A stretch of 10,936 nucleotides of DNA. Origin: an uncultured Bacteroides sp. (lineage in GTDB: Bacteria > Bacteroidota > Bacteroidia > Bacteroidales > Bacteroidaceae). Location: contig UQVZ01000069.1 of assembly GCA_900544675.1 (NCBI GenBank), positions 1 to 10,936 of the forward strand, written 5' to 3'. Position 1 is the first letter of the stretch, and each line of letters starts with the position of its first letter. The notes under the pieces were generated by a model, which saw only the letters and a program-made list of their open reading frames with translations, did no database searches and was not told the origin of the DNA. Below, in pieces: positions 1-6,293 of this stretch. The position numbers and the translations under genes are program-made.

Positions 1-37
1 TTTTGCTTATTGTTTATTATCTGTTTACTTATCGGAA

Positions 38-1957
38 TCACTTCACTTCCTCAAAGTCAGCATCCTGAACATTGTCTTTGTTGTTGCCGGTGTTCTGGTT
101 GTTGTTTGCCTGACCTGCATTAGGACCTGCCTGCTGACCGCCTTGAGCGCCTGTCTGTGCATACATTTCGGCACTTGCGGCTTGGAATGCGGTGTTCAGT
201 TCAGCCATTGCTGCATCGATGCCTGCCAAATCCTGAGCTTTGTGAGCGTCTTTCAGTTTCTGCAGAGCTGCTTCGATAGGAGCTTTCTTATCTGCCGGAA
301 TCTTGTCGCCCAGGTCTTTCAACTGGTTCTCGGTTGTAAAGATCATAGAGTCTGCCTGATTCAGCTTGTCTACACGTTCCTTTTCTTTCTTATCGGCTTC
401 TGCATTGGCTTCGGCTTCTGCCTTCATACGGTCGATTTCCTCTTTGCTCAGACCGGATGAAGCTTCGATACGGATAGCCTGCTCTTTGCCGGTCGCCTTA
501 TCCTTGGCAGATACTTTCAAGATACCGTTGGCATCGATATCGAAGGTTACCTCAATTTGAGGAACACCACGACGAGCCGGTGCGATACCTGTCAGATTGA
601 ACTGACCGATAGACTTGTTCTGAGCAGCCATCGGACGTTCACCCTGCAATACGTGGATGGTAACTTCGGTCTGGTTATCGGCTGCAGTAGAGAATATTTC
701 ACTCTTCTTGCACGGAATGGTCGTGTTGGCGTCAATCAATTTGGTCATTACACCACCCATTGTCTCGATACCCAGTGTCAACGGAGTGACATCCAGCAAT
801 ACAATGTTGCCTACACCTGCTTCTTTGTTCAGCACGGCACCCTGAATGGCTGCGCCTACTGCTACTACTTCGTCCGGATTTACACCCTTTGAAGGAACTT
901 TGCCGAAGAAGTCCTGAACCAGTTTCTGAACTGCCGGTATACGTGAAGAACCACCTACCAGGATGACTTCATCGATATCGCTTGTGTTCAAACCTGCATC
1001 GCTCATGGCTTTCTTACACGGTTCCAGACACGCCTGAATCAAATCGTGGCAAAGTTGTTCGAATTTGGCACGCGTCAATGTCTTAACCAAGTGTTTGGGC
1101 ACACCTGCAACCGGCATGATGTACGGCAAGTTGATTTCAGTTGAAGTAGAAGAAGACAGTTCGATTTTAGCTTTTTCGGCTGCCTCTTTCAAGCGCTGCA
1201 TAGCCATCGGGTCGGTAGTCAAGTCGGCTCCTTCATCGTTCTTGAACTCTTGAACCAGCCAGTTGATGATAGCCTGGTCGAAATCATCACCACCCAAGTG
1301 AGTATCACCATTCGTTGCCAATACTTCGAATACGCCGCCACCGAATTCCAGGATAGAGATATCGAATGTACCACCACCGAGGTCGAATACGGCTACCTTC
1401 ATATCCTTGTTGGCTTTGTCTACACCGTATGCCAAAGCGGCTGCCGTTGGTTCGTTTACGATACGTTTTACATCTAGACCTGCAATCTGTCCGGCTTCTT
1501 TGGTTGCCTGACGTTGAGAGTCTGAGAAGTATGCCGGAACGGTGATGACAGCTTCTGTCACTTCCTGACCCAGATAGTCTTCGGCTGTCTTCTTCATTTT
1601 CTGAAGAATCATAGCCGAGATTTCCTGCGGAGTGTACAGACGTCCGTCGATATCTACACGCGGCGTGTTGTTGTCGCCTCTTACTACAGTGTAAGGAACA
1701 CGCGCAATTTCTTTCTGAACCTGGTCGTAAGTTTCACCCATGAAACGTTTGATTGAATAAACCGTACGTTTCGGGTTTGTAATGGCCTGACGTTTGGCAG
1801 GGTCACCTACCTTACGTTCGCCGCCGTCAACGAAACCTACTACAGAAGGAGTAGTACGTTTGCCTTCACTGTTAGCAATTACTACCGGTTCATTACCTTC
1901 AAATACTGCTACACATGAGTTTGTAGTTCCTAAGTCAATACCAATAATCTTTCCCAT
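38..1957 (-). CDS. dnaK: Molecular chaperone DnaK (Hsp70)
   Basis: Cytoplasmic ATP-driven chaperone that binds exposed hydrophobic peptides, working with DnaJ and GrpE. At 639 residues it has the usual bacterial length. The ATPase domain covers about residues 1-380, with phosphate loop IGIDLGTTNS (5-14), VNEPTAAALAYG (168-179), FDLGGGTFD (191-199) and adenosine-binding VGGSSRIPAVQ (334-344). The interdomain linker reads IVLLDVTPL (385-393). The substrate-binding beta domain and helical lid follow, then a disordered tail rich in Q, G and N (about 601-630) and a terminal DADFEEVK, close to the usual EEVD/EEVK-type end. The start is fixed by the MGKIIGIDLGTT opening. No dnaJ or grpE is adjacent; the gene stands alone, divergent from the outer-membrane barrel gene. 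Only 37 bp lie downstream in the window, with no terminator visible. Family assignment is certain. Confidence 0.99.
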   Translation of the reverse strand: MGKIIGIDLGTTNSCVAVFEGNEPVVIANSEGKRTTPSVVGFVDGGERKVGDPAKRQAITNPKRTVYSIKRFMGETYDQVQKEIARVPYTVVRGDNNTPRVDIDGRLYTPQEISAMILQKMKKTAEDYLGQEVTEAVITVPAYFSDSQRQATKEAGQIAGLDVKRIVNEPTAAALAYGVDKANKDMKVAVFDLGGGTFDISILEFGGGVFEVLATNGDTHLGGDDFDQAIINWLVQEFKNDEGADLTTDPMAMQRLKEAAEKAKIELSSSTSTEINLPYIMPVAGVPKHLVKTLTRAKFEQLCHDLIQACLEPCKKAMSDAGLNTSDIDEVILVGGSSRIPAVQKLVQDFFGKVPSKGVNPDEVVAVGAAIQGAVLNKEAGVGNIVLLDVTPLTLGIETMGGVMTKLIDANTTIPCKKSEIFSTAADNQTEVTIHVLQGERPMAAQNKSIGQFNLTGIAPARRGVPQIEVTFDIDANGILKVSAKDKATGKEQAIRIEASSGLSKEEIDRMKAEAEANAEADKKEKERVDKLNQADSMIFTTENQLKDLGDKIPADKKAPIEAALQKLKDAHKAQDLAGIDAAMAELNTAFQAASAEMYAQTGAQGGQQAGPNAGQANNNQNTGNNKDNVQDADFEEVK

Positions 1958-1998
1958 AATTGTATCTTTTTTATTTGTTAGCTAATTAAGTTGATTCT

Positions 1999-2016
1999 GT
2001 AATGCCGAAGCATTAC
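1999..2016 (-). promoter_or_regulatory. cUUCGg hairpin in the dnaK 5' leader
   Basis: On the minus strand GTAATGC-TTCG-GCATTAC forms a perfect 7-bp stem closed by C-G around a UUCG loop, the classic extra-stable tetraloop. It ends 41 nt before the dnaK ATG. It is followed by AGAATCAACT, not a T-tract, so it is not an intrinsic terminator. If the transcript starts upstream, the hairpin sits in the untranslated leader, where it could affect mRNA stability or ribosome access. The structure is visible; the role is inferred. Confidence 0.6.
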
Positions 2017-2072
2017 GCCTATTTTTAAACAAATGCCGTGCCACGGATAAAATCGACTTGTTTTGATAAGGG

Positions 2073-2102
2073 AGACTGACAAAATGTCGGACAGACTGAC
2101 AA
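2073..2102. promoter_or_regulatory. GACA/TGTC repeat cluster, candidate operator upstream of dnaK
   Basis: AGACTGACAA occurs twice, at 2073-2082 and 2093-2102, exactly 20 bp apart, about two helical turns. Between and overlapping the copies are inverted GACA/TGTC elements: GACA 2078-2081, TGTC 2085-2088, GACA 2090-2093 and GACA 2098-2101, including the 9-bp symmetric TGTCGGACA (2085-2093). Same-face direct repeats made of inverted half-sites fit a binding site for a dimeric regulator or an alternative promoter. It lies about 116-145 bp upstream of the dnaK start and 167 bp upstream of the barrel gene start, so it could serve either. The regulator is unknown. Confidence 0.4.
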
Positions 2103-2133
2103 GGATTATCTGCTTGGTGGGGCAATCCGTCAG
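2096..2133. repeat. Imperfect inverted repeat CTGAC(AA)GGATT / AATCCGTCAG
   Basis: The arms CTGAC 2096-2100 plus GGATT 2103-2107 pair with AATCC 2124-2128 plus GTCAG 2129-2133. This gives ten pairs with a two-base AA bulge and a 16-nt loop. The left arm overlaps the second AGACTGACAA copy and the right arm adds an inverted copy of its CTGAC core. No T-tract follows on the plus strand, so it is not an obvious terminator. It may be part of the same operator cluster or may be chance. Confidence 0.3.
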
Positions 2134-2237
2134 TTTCGGGTGAGGTGCAAATAGGCGACAGGCGTAGGGGCTGCCGTGTTTCCGTTGCCTTGTTTTGAAT
2201 TTAGGCTTTATTAAGGCTGCCGTTCCCGGTTTTTCAT

Positions 2238-2245
2238 TACATTTG
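2238..2245 (+). promoter_or_regulatory. Candidate -7 promoter element for the outer-membrane barrel gene
   Basis: TACATTTG matches the Bacteroides -7 consensus TAnnTTTG exactly and would start a transcript with a leader of about 15-20 nt before the ATG at 2269. I see no TTTG at the expected spacing of 19-21 bp upstream, so the -33 half is weak or absent. Confidence 0.45.
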
Positions 2246-2268
2246 CCTCTTCATTTTGAAAAGAGCGG

Positions 2269-5028
2269 ATGAATCGTATATACCTTATTATATATATAGG
2301 AGTGATGTGGCTTTTGGGGATAGCTACGGCGACGGCGCAACGTCAGGTCGTGACGGGACGTGTGGTCTTGTCGGGCGAACAAGGCGAGGAGGCTCTTTCG
2401 TATGCCAATGTGGCGATTATGCGTTTGCCCGATACCTTGCAGGTAAAGGCTGCGGTAACAGACGTGGACGGACGGTTTAGTCTGGCGTTTGAACGGGAAA
2501 AACGGACCGGCTATCTGCTGAAGGCTTCATTTACCGGGTGTACTTCTTTGTTTCGGAGCCTTGAAGAGGGAGTCGATACGCTCCGGCTGGGGACGTTGCG
2601 GATGCAGGATGAGGCGTTGCTTCTTTCGGAAGTGGTGGTGACAGCACCAGTTAAGCCGATAGAGCAGAAGGGAGATACCACCGTTTATAATGTGGCGGCT
2701 TATCCTACGCCCGAAGGTTCGTATCTGGAGGCTTTGGTGCGGCGCGTGCCAGGCTTGTCGTATGACCCGAAAACGGGAGAGATGAAATACAATGGTTATT
2801 CTATTCAGCAGATACTCTTGAACGGGAAAGACTTTTTCCGTGGAAATAAGGATGTCGTGCTGGAAAATCTGCCTGTAAAGTTCATCAGCCAGCTGAAAGT
2901 GTACGATAAGCCGACCGAGCAGGAAGAGATAACCGGCATGAAATCGAATGAAAAAAATTATGTGCTCGACCTGAAAACCAAGCGGGAGTTCAGCGGGACA
3001 CTGTTGGCAAACGCGGAAGGCGGATATGGGACGCACAAACGGCGTGACTTGACAGGCAGGCTCATGCGCTTCAAGGAGAACGGAGATAACTTTATGGTAA
3101 ACCTCCGTTCTACCAACCGTAATTTTACTACTGCAGATGAAGATAATATCGCCAACTCGGTCAATCTCAATGTGACGAAAAAGGTGAAGGAAGGATTGGA
3201 CTTGTCGGGAAACCTCAATTATATGTATAATCGAAATGGAGGACAATCGGGGACATACAACGAACAATATTTACCTGCTGGAAACCAGTATGCGGCCTCC
3301 GAGAATAAGCAGGTAGGCAAGAACCGGAATGCGAGCGGACGTTTTGACATGAATTGGGAAATCAGCAAACAGACCACTGTCATTTTTTCGGCTACAGGAG
3401 GTTATGGCAATAGTGATAACCAAAGCCAAAGCCGTACAGCCACTTTCAATGCTCCGGTAGAGATAGATACAAAAGACCCTTTTGCCCATATCGGGGAAAC
3501 AGGTAAGGAGACTTGTGTGAACGACAACCGCCAGCAAACGTTGGGAAAAGGAAAGGATTATAATTATGACCTTCGCCTGGAATGGATACAGAAAATCGGG
3601 ACGAAGGGAGATTTTCTGAGTCTGGACCTCAATCATACCTATCAGAAAAACGAGCAGGACAGTTATACCTTGTCGTCCATCGATTATTACCAATTGCAGA
3701 ATGTGGACGGAGGAGATTCGCTTTATTATCAGAACCAGTATCGCCATACACCGCAAAGTTCGATGAACGATGAAGTCCGTTTAGGATATACGCATGCTTT
3801 TACCAAGAAATCGAGGGTGCAGCTTAGCTATGGATGGGAGAGTGATTACGAACGTTTGGACGGAGCGACCTATGATTTATCCGCTTGGGAAGACGGACAA
3901 CCTGCATGGGGAACCTTGCCCGAAGGATACGAGGCGGGCGAGATAGACAGCCTGCGTGCACGGAGTCACAGCCGTACCGTGGGGCATAACCTTTCGTTGC
4001 AATACAATTATACAGATGAAGCTTGGGGGATAGTTGCCCATGTGGGGATGACACCTCAGCGCAGGTCCATCAATCAGGCTACGGGCGAACACCGTGCGGA
4101 CACCGTGGCACGTTCGGTGGAATGGAGTTCACGGTTGAGCCTGTCGTATCAGAAAGAAGGGAATTATTGGGTGTTGAGCTACAACGGGAGTTCTTCGCAA
4201 CCCCAGTTGGAAGACATGGTGGCGCCTGTCGACTACAGCTCTCCGCTTTCTATCCGCAGGAGCAATCCGAACCTGCGTCCTTCGTACCGCCATTCGGTAT
4301 ATGCCTTGTTTAATAACTTTCAGAAAGGTTTCATGACTTCGCTGTCGTGGAACCAGACCTTCAATGCTGTGACGCGTGCCACTTATTATAACCGGAATAC
4401 GGGCGGGCGCGAAACGCTTCCGGTCAACATCAACGGCAATTGGGGAATTATGGGAAACGGATATTACGACAGACGTATCAGGCAATTCCATCTGACCCTG
4501 AATGTGTCCGGAAGTTATAACCACAATGTGAGTCTGGTAAATGAAGATGCCTCTCAGGATGTGAACAGCCGGAGCGTGACCGGTGCCACCTCGCTGAACA
4601 GCAATATCCGGTTGGCTTATTTGCCTTCGTGGGGCAACATCGACCTGACGGGGGCGTGGACGTTCTACCAGTCGAAGAACTCGTTGCAACATCGTAATAC
4701 TTATACGCGGAATTATACGTGTGGTGTGGAAAGCTCGGTCAATTTGCCGTTGCATTTTGTGGTAAGCACAGATGCCGGCTATGTGTTCCGCAGCGGAACA
4801 GGCATGGGTGGAGAAGACAACAACGAGCTGTTGTGGAACCTGAAGGTTTCATGGAAATTCTTGAAGGAGAGGCGAGGGGAGTTGTCTGTCTATTGGGCAG
4901 ATATCCTGAGCCAGCGGAAAAGCTTTACCCGGTATGCCGGTGCCTCCTCGTTCAGCGAACGCTATGAAGAACAGTTGAGAGGATACGTGATGTTTTCGTT
5001 TGCCTACCGTTTCGAACGTATGAAATAA
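2269..5028 (+). CDS. Outer-membrane beta-barrel protein (TonB-dependent-receptor-like, OMP_b-brl type)
   Basis: A 919-residue outer-membrane protein. Residues 1-23 form a signal peptide (hydrophobic IYLIIYIGVMWLLG, cleavage likely after ATA, before QRQV). Residues about 26-115 read as a carboxypeptidase-like regulatory beta-sandwich (VVTGRVVL, YANVAIM, VTDVDGRFSL). Residues about 118-236 are plug-like (LSEVVVTAPVKPIEQKGDTT, then LLNGKDFF). The rest, from about residue 240, has the alternating aromatic/polar pattern of barrel strands and ends GYVMFSFAYRFERMK, fitting an aromatic-rich last strand. This pattern fits the OMP_b-brl family rather than a SusC: no SusD-like partner follows and the SusC signature is not evident. 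The substrate cannot be told. The gene is single, divergent from dnaK and convergent with the META lipoprotein gene. The start at 2269 is supported by the signal peptide. Confidence 0.88.
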   Translation: MNRIYLIIYIGVMWLLGIATATAQRQVVTGRVVLSGEQGEEALSYANVAIMRLPDTLQVKAAVTDVDGRFSLAFEREKRTGYLLKASFTGCTSLFRSLEEGVDTLRLGTLRMQDEALLLSEVVVTAPVKPIEQKGDTTVYNVAAYPTPEGSYLEALVRRVPGLSYDPKTGEMKYNGYSIQQILLNGKDFFRGNKDVVLENLPVKFISQLKVYDKPTEQEEITGMKSNEKNYVLDLKTKREFSGTLLANAEGGYGTHKRRDLTGRLMRFKENGDNFMVNLRSTNRNFTTADEDNIANSVNLNVTKKVKEGLDLSGNLNYMYNRNGGQSGTYNEQYLPAGNQYAASENKQVGKNRNASGRFDMNWEISKQTTVIFSATGGYGNSDNQSQSRTATFNAPVEIDTKDPFAHIGETGKETCVNDNRQQTLGKGKDYNYDLRLEWIQKIGTKGDFLSLDLNHTYQKNEQDSYTLSSIDYYQLQNVDGGDSLYYQNQYRHTPQSSMNDEVRLGYTHAFTKKSRVQLSYGWESDYERLDGATYDLSAWEDGQPAWGTLPEGYEAGEIDSLRARSHSRTVGHNLSLQYNYTDEAWGIVAHVGMTPQRRSINQATGEHRADTVARSVEWSSRLSLSYQKEGNYWVLSYNGSSSQPQLEDMVAPVDYSSPLSIRRSNPNLRPSYRHSVYALFNNFQKGFMTSLSWNQTFNAVTRATYYNRNTGGRETLPVNINGNWGIMGNGYYDRRIRQFHLTLNVSGSYNHNVSLVNEDASQDVNSRSVTGATSLNSNIRLAYLPSWGNIDLTGAWTFYQSKNSLQHRNTYTRNYTCGVESSVNLPLHFVVSTDAGYVFRSGTGMGGEDNNELLWNLKVSWKFLKERRGELSVYWADILSQRKSFTRYAGASSFSERYEEQLRGYVMFSFAYRFERMK

Positions 5029-5041
5029 ATCTTGTTTTTAT

Positions 5042-5129
5042 GTCCTCCATACGGGAAACGTACGTCCTCCAATCGGGGGACATACGTTTTCCATACCAAG
5101 GACGTACGTTCTCCATATGGAGAACATAA
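5042..5129. repeat. Four tandem 22-bp palindromic repeat units
   Basis: Four contiguous units occupy 5042-5063, 5064-5085, 5086-5107 and 5108-5129. Each is an 18-bp core of the form GTyyTCC-ATAy-GGrrrAC plus a 4-bp spacer (GTAC, ATAC, GTAC, ATAA); TTAT precedes the first unit and mirrors the final ATAA. The fourth core, GTTCTCCATATGGAGAAC, is a perfect palindrome. The second pairs along seven positions with one wobble. Cores one and three pair poorly internally but pair with each other: 5053-5070 and 5075-5092 form an 18-bp stem (one mismatch, two wobbles) around AATC. In a competing fold, 5057-5067 and 5100-5110 are an 11-bp perfect inverted repeat. No coding potential is evident. It may be a dispersed repeat family, a protein-binding array or a 3'-end RNA element. 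Confidence 0.8.
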
Positions 5130-5219
5130 AATATAGGCGTGTGAAGAAGCAATGTTTGTCGTTCGCAAAGCCGAATATATCTGCATAGATGGTTGAATGT
5201 GGGCGTATATAATAGAAAA

Positions 5220-5329
5220 ACGCAGGTTGACGCCGGTCGATGCAAATGAGATTTGACGATTTGAGTTTTTGTTGAATTAGGATAATCTCATTGGCGTAAA
5301 CTGGCGTCAATCTGCGTCGAAAGTTTTTT
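5220..5329. terminator. Long inverted repeat, probable bidirectional terminator or MITE-like element
   Basis: The 34-nt arms 5220-5253 and 5284-5317 are complementary at 28 of 34 positions around a 30-nt loop, with the outer 15 nt almost perfect (ACGCAG.TTGACGCC). On the plus strand the stem is followed by CGAAAG and six T (5324-5329). On the minus strand it is followed directly by TTTTTC. It therefore sits where a shared terminator for the converging barrel and META genes is expected, 22 nt past the META stop codon. The arms are far longer than a terminator needs, which raises the option of a small non-autonomous mobile repeat recruited as a terminator. I see no obvious target-site duplication. 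Confidence 0.65.
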
Positions 5330-5338
5330 GAGGGGCTT

Positions 5339-6151
5339 TTATTGCACTTTCGAAAGCGGTGTGCCGGTGTTGCGTGTCAGTGTCAGTACTTCCGTTCCGC
5401 TTTCGTCCAGCAAAGAAACGGTTTCGTCAGCGTTGGCGGAGAAGCTTGTCACTTTTCCCAGTGCGTCCAGTATCTTACGTTCCGTCTCCATGTCGGGGCA
5501 TGCCATCATCGTGGAAATCATTTGCGAGAATTTCAGAGAGTTAGGTTCTCCTTCCTCTTGCGAGAAGCTGCCATTGATGATGTTGCATCCGGCATTGCCG
5601 TGCACGCGCTTTTCTGCAAAGTCGAAAGCCAGGTAAGGCGTATTTTCCATTTCGCCTGTTTCCGTGCCGTTAATGGAGCTGATAAGCCATTCTCCATTCA
5701 GGTCGGCGACCGAGAAGGCAGGAGTCTCTCTCTTCTCCAGCGTCAGGAGGGTTTTGCCTTCTGCGTCTGTCAGGCTCAATCCCTGTTCCGTTTCGCTATA
5801 TCCTTTTACGTTGCTCAATGCCTGCAACACCTTGCTTTCCGTATCCATGTCGGGACACATCATCCGCGTGGTTCCTATCTGTCTGAACTGAATTTTGCCC
5901 GGATGCAGCGAGTCTGCTTCAAAGCTTCCCATCATCCGGTTGCATCCGGCGTTTCCATATACTCGTTTTTCTGCCATGTCCAGCCCGATAAATGGGGCAT
6001 TGGCTGCGTTTACCGTATCTCCGTTTACTGTCACGATGTTCCATTCTCCGTTCAGGTCGACCGGTTGTACTGCCTGTTTGCTGCTTCCGCATGCTGTTGC
6101 CATCATGCCTGCAAAGAGCAGGGCTGCTACTTTAAAAATTGTTTTCTTCAT
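5339..6151 (-). CDS. Lipoprotein with two META (HslJ/DUF306) domains
   Basis: A 270-residue envelope lipoprotein. The signal peptide MKKTIFKVAALLFAGMMATAC has its lipidated cysteine at residue 21. The next residues, GSSKQ, lack the acidic run typical of Bacteroidetes surface export signals, so a periplasm-facing location is the likelier guess. Two tandem META domains follow, about 32-140 and 149-262. Each opens with DLNGEW, then FAEKRV or MAEKRV, GNAGCN plus xxxGSF, and MMCPDM or MACPDM followed by E.K.L.AL. The paired cysteines recur in both copies (70/99 and 189/218), perhaps as a disulfide or ligand pair. HslJ-type proteins are linked to heat-shock and novobiocin resistance in E. coli; the function here is unknown. 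The frame continues upstream to an ATG at 6245-6247, but the start at 6151 is chosen because the lipoprotein signal begins there. Confidence 0.88.
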   Translation of the reverse strand: MKKTIFKVAALLFAGMMATACGSSKQAVQPVDLNGEWNIVTVNGDTVNAANAPFIGLDMAEKRVYGNAGCNRMMGSFEADSLHPGKIQFRQIGTTRMMCPDMDTESKVLQALSNVKGYSETEQGLSLTDAEGKTLLTLEKRETPAFSVADLNGEWLISSINGTETGEMENTPYLAFDFAEKRVHGNAGCNIINGSFSQEEGEPNSLKFSQMISTMMACPDMETERKILDALGKVTSFSANADETVSLLDESGTEVLTLTRNTGTPLSKVQ

Positions 6152-6236
6152 AAATCTGTTTTTGTTTTTTGAATAGTTTGTTACTATAAAAATACGGATA
6201 TACTCGAAATACTGCATGATGTTTCGGAAAAATTCA

Positions 6237-6244
6237 TATCTTTG
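6237..6244 (+). promoter_or_regulatory. Candidate -7 promoter element for the 6294 gene
   Basis: TATCTTTG is an exact TAnnTTTG match, 49 bp upstream of the ATG at 6294, giving a leader of about 40 nt. No TTTG lies at the expected -33 spacing. The opposite strand has only a near match for the META gene (TATTTTTA, complement of 6187-6194). Confidence 0.5.
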
Positions 6245-6253
6245 CATAGTGAA

Positions 6254-6268
6254 CGGTAACGTTTACCG
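6254..6268. promoter_or_regulatory. Short inverted repeat CGGTAA-CGT-TTACCG
   Basis: A 6-bp perfect inverted repeat with a 3-bp centre lies just downstream of the predicted -7 box and 25 bp before the start of the 6294 gene, overlapping or just past the likely transcription start. Its form resembles operators with a central CG, such as those of LacI-family repressors, but it could equally be a small leader hairpin. Low confidence. Confidence 0.3.
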
Positions 6269-6293
6269 GGCATTAAATCTGATAAAATAAAAA

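Larger units (their letters stand above)
1958..2268. promoter_or_regulatory. Divergent dnaK / outer-membrane barrel intergenic region
   Basis: This is a 311-bp gene-free spacer that must hold the promoters of both flanking genes. The side near dnaK is A/T-rich and carries a UUCG-capped hairpin. The middle carries a cluster of GACA/TGTC repeats. The side near the barrel gene carries a TAnnTTTG -7 element. Reading the minus strand I found no exact TAnnTTTG for dnaK and no CIRCE-type operator (TTAGCACTC inverted repeat), so the dnaK promoter cannot be placed by eye. Confidence 0.7.
5029..5338. other. Repeat-bearing spacer between convergent genes
   Basis: 310 bp separate the 3' ends of the barrel gene and the META lipoprotein gene. 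Two structured elements fill much of it: the 22-bp tandem palindrome array (5042-5129) and the long inverted repeat (5220-5317). I see nothing recognisable at 5130-5219. Short reading frames crossing this spacer on the minus strand are made mostly of the repeat itself and have no protein-like features. Confidence 0.75.

Noticed and set aside
1958..2268. CIRCE/HrcA operator or sigma-32 promoter for dnaK
   Set aside because: No TTAGCACTC inverted repeat is present, and a sigma-32-type promoter is not expected in Bacteroidetes.
2527..3267. 246-codon open frame on the minus strand inside the barrel gene
   Set aside because: It is antisense to a clear outer-membrane protein, its translation is rich in His, Arg and Ile with no domain, and no promoter is evident. 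Shadow frame.
4129..4755. 208-codon open frame antisense to the barrel gene
   Set aside because: Arg- and Pro-rich shadow of the barrel coding sequence.
2269..5028. SusC of a polysaccharide utilisation locus
   Set aside because: No SusD-like gene or glycoside hydrolase follows, and the protein lacks an evident SusC signature.
5042..5129. CRISPR array reading of the 22-bp repeats
   Set aside because: The units are contiguous with only 4-bp spacers, are degenerate, and no cas gene is present.
4952..5310. Three overlapping minus-strand frames of 60-97 codons across the palindrome array
   Set aside because: The 22-bp repeats generate them (recurring WRTYV/MEN-like strings in shifting frames), and 22 is not a multiple of three. 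Not protein-like.
5342..6172. 276-codon open frame on the plus strand, opposite the META lipoprotein gene
   Set aside because: Cysteine- and phenylalanine-rich translation with no recognisable domain, fully overlapping a gene with a lipobox and two known domains. Shadow frame.
6152..6247. N-terminal extension of the META lipoprotein to an upstream ATG
   Set aside because: It would put 32 residues before a complete lipoprotein signal peptide and run into the opposite promoter region.
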